Origin: a virus
Virus record (IMG/VR): IMGVR_UViG_3300027861_000121
Location: 1-32,796 of that record
Length of the DNA: 32,796 nucleotides
Direction: 5' to 3' (one strand)
This document shows, piece by piece, positions 1-9,225 of this stretch. The notes under the pieces were generated by a model, which saw only the letters and a list, made by a program, of their open reading frames with translations, had not been told where the DNA came from and did no database searches. Each line of letters opens with the position of its first letter. Position 1 is the stretch's first letter. The translations under genes were made by a program, and so were the position numbers.

Positions 1-8
1 CTCATCAT
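1..8 (-). CDS. Probable first codons of the next phage gene (partial)
   Basis: Directly after the stop codon of the giant tail protein the minus strand reads ATGATGAG and then leaves the window. The genes just before it overlap or abut in the same way (TAATG and ATGA junctions), so I infer that the next gene of the tail operon starts at position 8 or 5. Only two codons are visible and nothing can be said about the product. Confidence 0.3.
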
Positions 9-3000
9 TTAGGGGCATACAAATCTCTCTATCACCATACCATTATCATCAATCAATAAAGCAGCTCCGTTTGCTCCTATACCTGGGCACAACCAATATG
101 AATAACCCCCATTAAATGGTCCAAGTCCTTTGTAAGGCCCAGTCGTTTCGGGTATGCTAGCGTACTTAAACACTCTGTCTCCAACTACCGGGAAGTTTCC
201 TGATCCATTAAAGTAAACATTAGAAACGCTAGAAGTAAATGCACACGCATCTGCACTTACATTTGCCGCTTGACTAATGTCTAATTCTACTGTTTTATAC
301 TGTCTGTTTAATGGATCAAAACTTACGTTAAATAAACTGGCCCCAAAACAATTAGTGGCTCTAAATGCTACATTTTGCGAAACGCCTTGGTAGCTATCAA
401 TCTTACCTTGTATAAGCCCCTTTTGAGTGTCAAGGGTTAATCCAGGAGGTAATAAACTAGGAGCCTGTGGTGTTACTGTAGATAGGGCAGAAGTTACAGT
501 TCCTGTAGCCCCAAACAACGGTAAAGCACTTATTATCTCTACAGTTTCTAAAATGTTGACGTTCATAGTAAATAAAAGAGCTGTGTTAGGGTCTTGACCT
601 TGAATAGTACCACCTTTTTCACCACCGCTAGCTACATAAACAGCAACTGTTGAAGCTGTTTCTATTTGAAATGCATTTCCACTTATATCTAGCTGTATAT
701 TGATAGCTTCACCATACTGGTATCCTATGTTTGCAGGACCATTATAAACGGGGCCAGCTATCTCGGCACAAGGTGCACATGGTCCAACGTCTAAAACAAC
801 TCCATCGTTTCCACCAAAAATCCAATTCATATTAGGAGGTAAGGAAGTCCCCATTCTGTGAGGCGCATTATTTATTGGGTTTAAAACTAAACCATTTGGG
901 TCTTCGTAAGTAGTGTCTCCTACGTCTGGAAGAAGTGCAGCTCCATCATGGTATCGAGTATCAGTAGGAAGGAGGGCCGCAGGTCTACATACGTAATCAA
1001 CTGCCGTTGGGTCTAGTGACTCTGCTGTAGTTTCGTAATCAAAAGCAGTAAGGGTAGGAGCGTTATAAATCATATCAAAAGGTAAATTATCTCCAAAATA
1101 ATCTATTTCTATTCTATACTCTCCGTCTGTTTGTTTTTTTATAAAATTCAAGCTTCCTGCCCCTATAACAGGAGTAGCTCCACTTTCTACAATCACATCA
1201 TCTCCTTTATATACTCTAAATCTATTTCCTACCGCTCCACCACCAGATGTAGCTGTGTAATCAAATCTTACTCTACCTTTGTTTGCGCCAAGGTTTACAT
1301 CTGCATTTAAGGTTCCTGAGTGATTATTTACAGTTGCAGGGCAAGTTAAAGTGTCTCCAGAAACAAACTTACTTCTAAAATCATATACTAAGTAGAAATA
1401 CTCATTATTAGCCGCATTATTAAACAAAAATGTGTCACTATATACACCAGCTGCTAATGTGGGAGCTAAGGTTACAGTACCTGGATCCGCTATAATTTGG
1501 TCTAGTTGAGTTTGATTATACTGATTATTGGTTAAACAGTAATACATCTTATTACCTAAAGTGAGCTCAAAAGACTTTCTACCTAAGGCTCCTGTTTGAG
1601 TAGCTCTCATGGTTAAATTAGCTCCTGTTTCAGGAATACCATTCTTTGTCTCAATTGCTCTTACTTGATCAAATGCAAAGGTTGTTTTTGAGTCAGGTGT
1701 TATTTTAGTATTATTGAATGGAACTAGGCCTGTAGATAAACTATCATATTCAAAATCAGCTTCTAAATCTGCTACACCATCTGCATTTAAGCCTCCTCCG
1801 ATTACATCTCTAGTTACTAACGTGCCGCTAGACTGTCTTACGCTTATATCAGGTAAAACTCCTGCGCAACCTGTACCTCTAATGATAATATCTCTATAAG
1901 TAATTCCAATGTTTGCTCCTAGGGATAGAGTAACTATAGCATCCCCAAATCCACTAGTGGTTGGGTTAGACCCGTTAAGGGAGGCCCATCCTATCCCGTA
2001 TCCTGCGTCTATTAATTCTAATGTCCAAGATGCAGTAGAGGTTACTTCAATAGTCCAATCGTATGCTTTATTGCCAACACCTCCGTCTGTAGATGGTATG
2101 TTTACATAAAAAGAAAAATCACAGGGAGGAGCAGATGTATCTGTGTCTGATATTACATATTGTTCCTTAAATGGGTCAATAGCTCCAAGTTTTTGCGTTC
2201 TAAAATTATCCCTAAATAAGTCTTTAAAATAGTCAGACATTCCCTGCTGAGATATTTCAAATATTCCATTAACACCCAACTTACATACAGCTCCACGTTT
2301 AGCATCTGCAAAGTACATATCATTACCCCAATACGCAAAACTTTCAGGGTTTTCAGAAATACCATATTCACCAGCATAAGTTATTTGTGTTCCTAATACC
2401 TCAGGTATCGAAGTTACATTACCACCACCAGCAGAATCTGATAGTAAGTTTTTCCCATACAACACCTTAGATACTTTATCTTCCTGAAAAACAACAACAT
2501 CTGTATCTCTTGCATGTATCTTTCTGAGAGGTCCGTATTCTAGTTGTAAATCTTTAAAGTTAGCTAAGGATAAATTAAACTCATTCAAGTTATTTACTGT
2601 AGTGTTTTCTCTAAACACACCGCTATAAGTTAAACTAGCTTGTAATCTTTCTTGACCATAGTCGTCAATAGGAGTGCTTACCCTAGGGCTATATTTTAAT
2701 TTAGTTCCATTCCAATCTCCCCTTATAGTCATTGCTTCTACCCCATTTCCAAAGGTATAAGCGTTGTATTCTGCATTCTCTTCATTATTTTTAGCTGCAC
2801 CTGTGGTAAGACTAGTGGTATTTAAACTTATTACCGCAGGACTTCCACCTATAGCTATCGATTGGTCTTGACCTACAATATTACTAAGATGTCTGTTGTT
2901 AACCTTATCAATATCTAAAGTTTTAGTTTCGTAAAATATATCTATATCTTGTGAAGTGGATTTAGTTTCAAAAACAGGTCTTCCTCTAGATGCTTGATTG

Positions 3001-5798
3001 ATATTAAATACTACTCTTATGTTAACTAAATCTGGATTATTAATAATATTATCTTGAGTGTCAGCGTCTGCGTTAAAGCTAGATACCACTATCATTCTCA
3101 TGGGAAGTTCTGCAGCAATATAAGTGGCCCAAGAAGGGTATCCTAAAGGGGGGTTTGCAAGCGTTCCTCCGTTTTTCTGAAACATTTGATTAGTCCATCC
3201 TGTATTCTGTAGAGATAGGTTAAAATCTTGATTAAATGAACCGGCTAATGGGTTGGTGACTGTTGACCAGTTACCCCTTGTAAACGCTACTCTACATTTT
3301 CCTGATCTTTGAATTGCTCCATTAAATATGTCTGGGTGCCCATCCCAGTCTAAAAATACTCTATCTTCATACCACCATTCTTCAATATTTTTATACTTTT
3401 TAGAAGCTACAAAAGTCATTGTATTGCTAGGAGGCGTGGCTTGAAGAAACGCAAAAGGATCTTGAACCCCTTGTAAATTAACAGTACTCCCTTGTCCGAG
3501 TGAATTACCGTTGCTAAGAGCTCCTTGTGTGTAAACATCTTCTGTAATCTGTATTTCTATAACCGCTCCAGCTTCAATAGGTCTATCTCTAAAATTAGGA
3601 GAAGTTAATGGGGTATCTAACCTCCAATTGTCATCTATAGAGCCTGGCACTATTGCACATCTACTATATGTTTTAAGTGCGGAAGTTCCACCACCTGTTG
3701 CGGACTGATTATAAGGACCACCAGCATTTTGCCACTCATTGACATCCATGCCTGAGTTAATAACAGCAAAGCCGTCCCCTGGCTTTTTGGAAGAGTGCAA
3801 ATTTATAATAAAATAATCGTTTACTAGATATCCTGGGCCATTAGAAAACGTAACTCTACATATGGTGTTGTTTGGATTTGCAGGATCGGGAATAATATTA
3901 GGAGCACCGGGATTAAAGGACATAGGTGTTATAGAGCTATAAGACACATACCCTCCTAAAGAAGACATGTAATACAGCCTGTACTCGTTATTGGGTTGAA
4001 CTAATACTTTTATTCTCTTGGATTCCAATCCAAATGTAATAGGTATGTTGCTAGATATGGTGAGCTCATTATTAGTTGTTGATGCGCCATAAAATATTGG
4101 AAATTCCACTACCGAGACTTGGTTTCGTATAGGGTCTGCATCAGCAATTTCATTTCCTCCAAAAGCATATGCCTCACTATAATTATTCCACAAACCTCTT
4201 GTGTCATAGCTCTCTGAAAAAGTTCCAGTTATTTGAAAAAAACCAGAAGGATCACTAATTTGCATATACAATCCTGCTATCTCGTTATTTCCTAAGAAGT
4301 TTTTTTCTTTTACCTCTACATTTACAACTTTAAATTCTCTATTGGAAAGAGTGGCTATTCCATCTGTTCTTTTACATATTATATAGTCACCATCTTTAAC
4401 CTTGTTTACGTCAGCTCTTTCTATTCTAAAATAAGCTTGGTCATCTATTAAGTAATAAAAGTTTGGAAAGATTAAGTCAAAATTGTATTCATTTTGTTTT
4501 ATAAATATTCTATACTTGTCTGCAAACGCAGGAGGTCTATTGTTTATAACTACTCGTAAATCATTTGCTGTAACTGATGCTGTAGGAGGAATATAAATAG
4601 TGTTTGACGTGGTGATAGAGGTAGCTTGAGTAGGTATTAAAGGCGTAGTCATTCTTCCTTCTGCATCCAAATAAGATATAGCTATCTCATAATCTCTATC
4701 GCTCCTAAATGTAGGTTTTGGAGTAATCTCCGTAGCTCCAGTACTGTCGTTTAATTCTACACTAAAATCAATAGGTATTTTTTGACCGTCCTCGTTAACT
4801 AAGTTTCGCCCTATAATATAATTTCCAAACATTAGCCTGCTTCCTATAATATCTTGGGCTTGAGCCTTTAATGGAACATTGTCAAATAACCTAGTAACTT
4901 CATCTGCGGCTAATAAGCTATATAACTTACTGTTGTTAAAATAAACTACTTTAGTCGTGTTGTTCGCCCAATTACTTTCTTGCTTGTTAAATGTTTGAAC
5001 TATAAATACCTGAGACGTTAACTCATTGGTTACTACTAACTGAACATCTGTTACCCTTTCATCACCTGTTCCTATAGTTATATCCACTTGATTAAACTCA
5101 TTTAACATAGATACAAACTCACCATCAGAATAGTTGTAATTATAGGAGGTTGGTGAAAATGCTGTTGAAGAAAAAGGTGAAAGAGAGCTGTATTCATTGT
5201 TTTCGTACTTCCATCTATAAGCAAATCTAAAAAACTTATCTTTTATAAAATTTTCTTCATTAGTTGTTCCTGTGTCACTTAGCTCTATGACTGGACCATT
5301 TAATGGGGGCTTAACTATAACGGATATGTCATCTTCAATAAAGCCATTTAATGGGTAATATTTTTTTATGTTTAATTTTCTAGGTGCATTTAAGTTGTCG
5401 GTCCAAAACAACAAATCCCCTATTAAACTAATACCTGTTACAATAAACTCACTATTAAATTTTAAAACTCTGTTTTTAGTATCTTTTAATAAAACTGTAG
5501 AAATACCTGTGTTTGAGTTATATTTCATTACGTAATCATAATCAGTATCAGCTACTAACCAGTATATAGTTTCTCTAGCGTCATCTGCATAAGCGCCAAT
5601 AGTTACTGCATTTACTGTGAAAGTGTATCCTGAGCCTACCTCGGTGTTTCCTAATATGTTTTCTATTGATCCTACGCTAGATTCTTCAGATGTAGATACC
5701 CCAATGTTTTGACCATCACGATATTGACCATTTGGTACTAACCTCTCATCGAGGTCTTTATTCATTATACCTTTAGTAAAAGTATTTGTTAATTTCAT
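9..5798 (-). CDS. Giant tail protein (stabilisation/muzzle-like) with BACON-like domain
   Basis: 1929 residues. The N-terminus (KGIMNKDLDERLVPNGQYRD) is of the type I know from the stabilisation or muzzle proteins that close the short tail of crAss-like and related podoviruses; this is recall, not a search. Residues about 1225-1322 look like a BACON domain: beta-rich, with W and GWASL motifs, a GANIG turn, an R-x-III strand and a closing ISVRQSSG strand. BACON domains are thought to bind mucin or glycans and are common in Bacteroidota and their phages. Residues about 1690-1845 contain a PPGLTLD...GLIQGKI pattern typical of Ig-like He_PIG folds. The gene overlaps the 307-residue ring protein by four bases (ATGA), which suggests translational coupling. 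Assignment as a virion tail protein is firm; the exact position in the tail is inferred. Confidence 0.8.
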   Translation of the reverse strand: MKLTNTFTKGIMNKDLDERLVPNGQYRDGQNIGVSTSEESSVGSIENILGNTEVGSGYTFTVNAVTIGAYADDARETIYWLVADTDYDYVMKYNSNTGISTVLLKDTKNRVLKFNSEFIVTGISLIGDLLFWTDNLNAPRKLNIKKYYPLNGFIEDDISVIVKPPLNGPVIELSDTGTTNEENFIKDKFFRFAYRWKYENNEYSSLSPFSSTAFSPTSYNYNYSDGEFVSMLNEFNQVDITIGTGDERVTDVQLVVTNELTSQVFIVQTFNKQESNWANNTTKVVYFNNSKLYSLLAADEVTRLFDNVPLKAQAQDIIGSRLMFGNYIIGRNLVNEDGQKIPIDFSVELNDSTGATEITPKPTFRSDRDYEIAISYLDAEGRMTTPLIPTQATSITTSNTIYIPPTASVTANDLRVVINNRPPAFADKYRIFIKQNEYNFDLIFPNFYYLIDDQAYFRIERADVNKVKDGDYIICKRTDGIATLSNREFKVVNVEVKEKNFLGNNEIAGLYMQISDPSGFFQITGTFSESYDTRGLWNNYSEAYAFGGNEIADADPIRNQVSVVEFPIFYGASTTNNELTISSNIPITFGLESKRIKVLVQPNNEYRLYYMSSLGGYVSYSSITPMSFNPGAPNIIPDPANPNNTICRVTFSNGPGYLVNDYFIINLHSSKKPGDGFAVINSGMDVNEWQNAGGPYNQSATGGGTSALKTYSRCAIVPGSIDDNWRLDTPLTSPNFRDRPIEAGAVIEIQITEDVYTQGALSNGNSLGQGSTVNLQGVQDPFAFLQATPPSNTMTFVASKKYKNIEEWWYEDRVFLDWDGHPDIFNGAIQRSGKCRVAFTRGNWSTVTNPLAGSFNQDFNLSLQNTGWTNQMFQKNGGTLANPPLGYPSWATYIAAELPMRMIVVSSFNADADTQDNIINNPDLVNIRVVFNINQASRGRPVFETKSTSQDIDIFYETKTLDIDKVNNRHLSNIVGQDQSIAIGGSPAVISLNTTSLTTGAAKNNEENAEYNAYTFGNGVEAMTIRGDWNGTKLKYSPRVSTPIDDYGQERLQASLTYSGVFRENTTVNNLNEFNLSLANFKDLQLEYGPLRKIHARDTDVVVFQEDKVSKVLYGKNLLSDSAGGGNVTSIPEVLGTQITYAGEYGISENPESFAYWGNDMYFADAKRGAVCKLGVNGIFEISQQGMSDYFKDLFRDNFRTQKLGAIDPFKEQYVISDTDTSAPPCDFSFYVNIPSTDGGVGNKAYDWTIEVTSTASWTLELIDAGYGIGWASLNGSNPTTSGFGDAIVTLSLGANIGITYRDIIIRGTGCAGVLPDISVRQSSGTLVTRDVIGGGLNADGVADLEADFEYDSLSTGLVPFNNTKITPDSKTTFAFDQVRAIETKNGIPETGANLTMRATQTGALGRKSFELTLGNKMYYCLTNNQYNQTQLDQIIADPGTVTLAPTLAAGVYSDTFLFNNAANNEYFYLVYDFRSKFVSGDTLTCPATVNNHSGTLNADVNLGANKGRVRFDYTATSGGGAVGNRFRVYKGDDVIVESGATPVIGAGSLNFIKKQTDGEYRIEIDYFGDNLPFDMIYNAPTLTAFDYETTAESLDPTAVDYVCRPAALLPTDTRYHDGAALLPDVGDTTYEDPNGLVLNPINNAPHRMGTSLPPNMNWIFGGNDGVVLDVGPCAPCAEIAGPVYNGPANIGYQYGEAINIQLDISGNAFQIETASTVAVYVASGGEKGGTIQGQDPNTALLFTMNVNILETVEIISALPLFGATGTVTSALSTVTPQAPSLLPPGLTLDTQKGLIQGKIDSYQGVSQNVAFRATNCFGASLFNVSFDPLNRQYKTVELDISQAANVSADACAFTSSVSNVYFNGSGNFPVVGDRVFKYASIPETTGPYKGLGPFNGGYSYWLCPGIGANGAALLIDDNGMVIERFVCP

Positions 5799-6718
5799 TT
5801 AATCCATTTATCTTGTCCACGTAGAGTCATAAGTAGTCTGCCTGGGTGAAGGTTGCTTAATCTTATTTTGGCGTTTCTAAGTTTGTTTGCTTTTTCTCTT
5901 TGAGCTCTATTAACCACGTATTCTTGTACGTTTATTTTATTACTTAGCATAGCCCATCTAATGTAGGCATATAAATATTCTTCTGCTAATTTATTAATAA
6001 CAACTTCATCGTCATTCCCTTTTTCTAAACCATCTGAAACGTATTCTAATATAACAATAGTATTAGCCATTTCTGAACTAAAGTTTATAACCCCACCAGC
6101 TTTGTCTATTCTAAAGTTAGGGTTTTGGTTAGCTAAAGATGTGTTCATTCCAAATTTAGCTCCTATTGAAAATCCAAAATACCAGTCTCCATCACAGCAA
6201 TACCCCATTTTATTGTGATAAGGATGTCCGTAATTTAAGTAAAGAGAAGGTTTAGTTCCTTTTATTCTCTGTAAATCTATTAATGAATTTTGAGGACTCA
6301 ATGCAGCTCCGTTTACATCAAACAAAACTTCACAATTATTGTCTTGTAAGTAGGCTGATGAGTAATTAGTCTGAAAGTTTTCTATTAAAGGTAAAAGAAC
6401 TCCGTCTTTATAAAGAGATATTCTAACATAGTTAACGTAGTCTGGGGGCAAAACATACCTTAAGTCATCACAAATTTCTAGCTCTAGTATTTTAATGCTT
6501 TTTAAAGCGTCATAGTTTATTTCTTGTATACCTCTTTTTGCATGAAACAACAGTTGATATCTATTAGCGTTACTAACTAATTTATCATCTCCAGCGTACA
6601 TTAACTGAAAATTATTCACAATATCTTTCAAACTAATATATTGATAACTTCCCCAGTTCTTGTTAGTGGGGGCAACCCCCATGTTAGTGTAGTAATTTTG
6701 ATCAGTTATATATGCCAT
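5795..6718 (-). CDS. Head-tail connector / tail tubular (ring) protein
   Basis: 307 residues without signal peptide or membrane segment. The central part (LRYVLPPDYVNYVRISLYKD, residues about 87-106) is typical of tail tubular A or ring proteins of crAss-like and T7-like podoviruses, where the protein forms a ring between the portal and the tail nozzle. The C-terminus is helical and basic. Its start overlaps the stop of the 254-residue gene by one base (TAATG) and its stop overlaps the start of the giant tail protein by four bases, so the three are translated as one unit. The family call rests on motif recognition and on position; which ring of the connector it forms is unknown. Confidence 0.7.
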   Translation of the reverse strand: MAYITDQNYYTNMGVAPTNKNWGSYQYISLKDIVNNFQLMYAGDDKLVSNANRYQLLFHAKRGIQEINYDALKSIKILELEICDDLRYVLPPDYVNYVRISLYKDGVLLPLIENFQTNYSSAYLQDNNCEVLFDVNGAALSPQNSLIDLQRIKGTKPSLYLNYGHPYHNKMGYCCDGDWYFGFSIGAKFGMNTSLANQNPNFRIDKAGGVINFSSEMANTIVILEYVSDGLEKGNDDEVVINKLAEEYLYAYIRWAMLSNKINVQEYVVNRAQREKANKLRNAKIRLSNLHPGRLLMTLRGQDKWIK

Positions 6719-7482
6719 TATGATTCGTTTTGTTGTTCAGTTGCTTCCTCTTGCAACTCAAATTGTACTACTTCACTTTCTCTAATACTTATACCTGCGT
6801 ACTGGCAAATTCTTATAACCAAATCAATACTATCTGATAAGGGTAATTCAAAATCAGCATATGAAGCGCTGGTTGGGTCGTAAACGGGATCACCATCTGG
6901 GCCAATAGAATTGTAAGTCCATACTGGGTCTACTGGGTATCTTACATAGTCAGTTATAATATCTGTAGCTGGACCTTTAATTGTGTCTGGGTATATCGTT
7001 ATGGTATTAGCTACTGCTGCTGGAGGAACTGGAGGAGCTGGGGCTGTTGCTGGCCCTAGAACATAGGCAGGATAAGTAGTGTTAGGTGCTGTAATATTAG
7101 AGTTTATTAAATGATTAATTCTGTATTGTGCAACTCTTTCAACTTCAATAAAAACGCCTGCTGGGTTTTGATAATTAACCTTAAGTAAGGTGTACCAGTT
7201 TTCTGGTAAAGTGTAAACATTTGTTGCTCCAACTGGAGGTAATGTCATGCTAACTAAAAAGGTGTCTAAAACTTCTTGGTATTCTCTAACTATGTCAGCG
7301 TATGCTTCACCAGACATTCTTGCGTGCTCCTTAGCTTTCCATTGGGCTAATTGATAAAAGTACTGTTCAAATATTTCTAATTGGGCTTGTCTCGCAAATA
7401 AGTTAAACTCCTCTGGAGTCATGTATCCGTTATTGTTTTTGTTGAGTATAGATAAGACTGTATTTCTTACTTCGTTAATCAT
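6718..7482 (-). CDS. Head-tail adaptor / connector-like protein
   Basis: 254 residues. The N-terminal 80 residues are helical (GYMTPEEFNLFARQAQLEIF, residues about 19-38) and are followed by a beta-rich part, which is the usual build of adaptor proteins that sit below the portal in short-tailed phages. The region 145-160 is rich in proline and alanine and looks like a flexible linker; the C-terminal 20 residues are acidic and Gln/Glu-rich. It is the first gene after an intrinsic terminator (7510-7539) and has a TATCTTTG promoter-like element 17 bases before its start, so it probably opens the connector/tail transcription unit. The role is inferred from position and overall architecture. Confidence 0.6.
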   Translation of the reverse strand: MINEVRNTVLSILNKNNNGYMTPEEFNLFARQAQLEIFEQYFYQLAQWKAKEHARMSGEAYADIVREYQEVLDTFLVSMTLPPVGATNVYTLPENWYTLLKVNYQNPAGVFIEVERVAQYRINHLINSNITAPNTTYPAYVLGPATAPAPPVPPAAVANTITIYPDTIKGPATDIITDYVRYPVDPVWTYNSIGPDGDPVYDPTSASYADFELPLSDSIDLVIRICQYAGISIRESEVVQFELQEEATEQQNES

Positions 7483-7498
7483 CTGGGAGTATTTCCTA

Positions 7499-7506
7499 CA
7501 AAGATA
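7499..7506 (-). promoter_or_regulatory. Bacteroidota-type -7 element TATCTTTG before the connector genes
   Basis: The minus strand carries TATCTTTG, an exact match to the Bacteroidota consensus TAnnTTTG, ending 17 bases before the ATG at 7482. No TTG is found at the -33 distance; that position falls in the T-rich part of the terminator just upstream. It is one of five identical TATCTTTG copies noticed close to start codons. Confidence 0.5.
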
Positions 7507-7509
7507 AGC

Positions 7510-7539
7510 AAAAAAAAGAGCACCTAAAAAAGTGCTCTT
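7510..7539 (-). terminator. Intrinsic terminator after the paralogous small virion proteins
   Basis: On the minus strand a perfect 8-bp stem AAGAGCAC/GTGCTCTT with an 8-base loop (7516-7539) is followed at once by a run of eight T (7510-7517). It lies 22 bases after the stop of the 173-residue gene and before the next promoter element, which is the right place to end that transcript. Confidence 0.85.
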
Positions 7540-7561
7540 ATGATTGTGGGTTGTGGTAAAA

Positions 7562-8083
7562 TTAAGCTATGCTTATTCCAATAACTTTATATGGTCTAGC
7601 GTCAAATTCTGAAGCTACATTTTCCCAGTTAGTGATATAAGCAGCGTCCATTGCATCTTGAACCTTATCTCTCATAGCTTCACTTCCAGACGGAACTGGT
7701 AAATGAGTTAGAGTTATGATATCCACAGAAGATGGGGCATCAAAGGTAATGGTTGTTGTGCTTGTGCTTGCCTGCTCGATTAACTTTACATTTTCAATAG
7801 AAACTATTTGCTTGTTAGAGGCGGTTGCAGAATGAATATAAAAAACTTCACCAGCAGTTAATGGAATAGTACCTCCATCTAAAGCTGTTAATGTTAAGTT
7901 GTTGTTGTCAATCTTGCTAGCTACTAGAAAATACTTATTAGAGGACGCTGCGTGAACAATGTCTCCTACTGCAACTGGAGCAAAAATATTTCCAGTGTCG
8001 GTTAAGTCAGCTGACCCCACCGGGGTAACTGCTGTTCCTGATACAACATTGTCGTACACAGGTACATCTAGGAACTTTTCCAT
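7562..8083 (-). CDS. Small virion-type protein, longer paralogue with inserted beta domain
   Basis: 173 residues. The first 9 residues (MEKFLDVPV) and the part from about residue 94 to the end align with the 93-residue neighbour: both have VK or IKLIEQ-S-T-T, a THLP/THAA strand, GSE-MRD, QDAM/QNAV and a final ISIA/IAVA. Between them lies an insertion of roughly 80 residues with the pattern DTGNIF...VGDIV...NNNLTLT...GEVFYIH, which also resembles part of the 162-residue protein at 26447-26935. The gene sits two bases after its paralogue, between the capsid and connector genes, and ends at a strong terminator. A head decoration, head fibre or capsid-associated role is plausible but not shown. 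Function unknown. Confidence 0.65.
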   Translation of the reverse strand: MEKFLDVPVYDNVVSGTAVTPVGSADLTDTGNIFAPVAVGDIVHAASSNKYFLVASKIDNNNLTLTALDGGTIPLTAGEVFYIHSATASNKQIVSIENVKLIEQASTSTTTITFDAPSSVDIITLTHLPVPSGSEAMRDKVQDAMDAAYITNWENVASEFDARPYKVIGISIA

Positions 8084-8085
8084 AA

Positions 8086-8367
8086 TTAAGCTACTGCTAT
8101 TCCGCTAACTGCTTGTGGTAAACCTTCTACTTGAAGAGATACGTTAACCCATGATTGTTGTAGGTTAGAAATTACTGCGTTTTGGATTGCGTCTCTCATT
8201 TCCTCACTACCTGCTGATGAAGCCGCATGAGTTATGGTTGTTACTTTTCCTCCACCGTAAGTAATTACTACAGTAGTTGTAGAGCCTTGCTCTATTAGTT
8301 TGATGTCGTTGCAAGAAACGAGTTGATTTCCTTCGCTTGTTACAGGGATACTTAAAAACTTTGTCAT
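8086..8367 (-). CDS. Small virion-type protein, short paralogue
   Basis: 93 residues, beginning MTKFLSIPV. It is the short version of the 173-residue neighbour, sharing the start, the IKLIEQGSTTT strand, the GSEEMRDAIQNAV helix and the C-terminal SGIAVA. No cysteine-rich, membrane or signal region is present apart from a single Cys at residue 19. Proteins of this size and place, between capsid and connector genes, are often abundant head-associated proteins; that is inference. A promoter-like TATCTTTG with a TTG 23 bases upstream lies 32 bases before its start, so this pair may be expressed at a high level as its own unit, ending at the terminator at 7510-7539. Confidence 0.65.
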   Translation of the reverse strand: MTKFLSIPVTSEGNQLVSCNDIKLIEQGSTTTVVITYGGGKVTTITHAASSAGSEEMRDAIQNAVISNLQQSWVNVSLQVEGLPQAVSGIAVA

Positions 8368-8398
8368 TGTTTAAAAAATTAAGTGGTTAATAATATCG

Positions 8399-8432
8399 CA
8401 AAGATACCTCTTTTATTTAACTTTCTTCTCAA
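8399..8432 (-). promoter_or_regulatory. Promoter: TTG-N23-TATCTTTG before the paralogue pair
   Basis: The minus strand shows TTG at 8432-8430 and TATCTTTG at 8406-8399, separated by 23 bases, which is at the long end of the range reported for Flavobacterium promoters. The expected start of transcription is near 8392, giving a leader of about 25 bases before the ATG at 8367. The -33 part lies inside the end of the upstream gene. Confidence 0.6.
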
Positions 8433-9156
8433 GTACATCGAGTAGCTCTAAGCCTTCGTCTGTTTGGAAAAAAGAAATAAGAACTCTGGTTTTATCTTCA
8501 CCAAACGGCACAGTTAAAATTCTTTTTTTGTTCTTAGGTAAGTTCCAGTGAACATCTCTTTTATCCTTTTTGTAAAGTAATATATTTTGCTCGAAAGATT
8601 TAAGAACTAAGGATTCTAGTTGTAGGTTTTCATCATCTAATAAGTCTAGGAATTCTTCTGGATTTTCCCTAGCAAATAATAGCACATCTCTTTTTAATTC
8701 AGCGGTCTTCATAGATTCTACTCTAGCTCCCATAAAAACTCTACCTATCATTTCTAAGTGATTAATATCTAACTCAGCGGCTGCTTGAAGAGCTTGTATT
8801 TCTACGTTTAAATATTCTAAATCTTTTTCAGCGTCTTTTTCTAAATCTACCTCTTCGTAAATATGCCCATTACCAGGGTGGACATCTAAGAATTGCTGTA
8901 ATACTACGTCTGTACGTTTAGTTTGTAGGAATCCATCTTCAAATATAATAGGCTCCATAAGAGCTTTGTCATCTTGTTCATCTTCAAATATGGATTTTTG
9001 ATTTTTAGCAAACCTTAACGCCCTGTTTGTTTGGGTTTCTTCATCGAAATATAGTAAAGGATTTGACGTTGAGTGAGTTGCGTTTAGCATCATCGAAATG
9101 GGTGTTTTTTCCGACTTTAATTTATACACCCTTGGTTTTGGTTGAGATTTTTTCAT
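8413..9156 (-). CDS. Conserved phage protein of unknown function following the capsid gene
   Basis: 247 residues, charged, with no membrane segment. The first 20 residues are basic, the middle (residues about 100-190) is strongly helical and acidic, and the C-terminus contains ILTVPFGEDKTRVLISFFQT, a strand-helix region. I recall similar proteins with a FEDEQ...EPIIFEDG segment in phages of this type, but I know no assigned role. It lies just after the capsid gene and its terminator, and its ATG follows the A-rich leader TAAAATAAAATCAA, the same leader that precedes the scaffold gene. A structural or assembly role is likely from context only. Confidence 0.6.
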   Translation of the reverse strand: MKKSQPKPRVYKLKSEKTPISMMLNATHSTSNPLLYFDEETQTNRALRFAKNQKSIFEDEQDDKALMEPIIFEDGFLQTKRTDVVLQQFLDVHPGNGHIYEEVDLEKDAEKDLEYLNVEIQALQAAAELDINHLEMIGRVFMGARVESMKTAELKRDVLLFARENPEEFLDLLDDENLQLESLVLKSFEQNILLYKKDKRDVHWNLPKNKKRILTVPFGEDKTRVLISFFQTDEGLELLDVLEKKVK

Positions 9157-9182
9157 TTGATTTTATTTTATTTAGTTTAAGT

Positions 9183-9210
9183 AAAAAAGGGAGTGGCAAA
9201 CCCACCCCCT
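9183..9210 (-). terminator. Intrinsic terminator after the major capsid gene
   Basis: On the minus strand the stem AGGGGGTGG/CCACTCCCT (9 bp with one G-T pair, loop GTTTG, 9188-9210) is followed by six T (9183-9188). It begins 16 bases after the stop of the capsid gene. Between stop and stem lies a perfect 14-bp palindrome AATTGTATACAATT (9214-9227) that overlaps the stop codon. A terminator directly behind the capsid gene is common in phages and would keep capsid messages separate from later genes. Confidence 0.85.
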
Positions 9211-9225
9211 CTTAATTGTATACAA

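Noticed and set aside
2153-2377. 74-codon minus-strand frame within the giant tail gene
   Set aside because: It is a second frame on the same strand inside a conserved gene, without start signals or motif.
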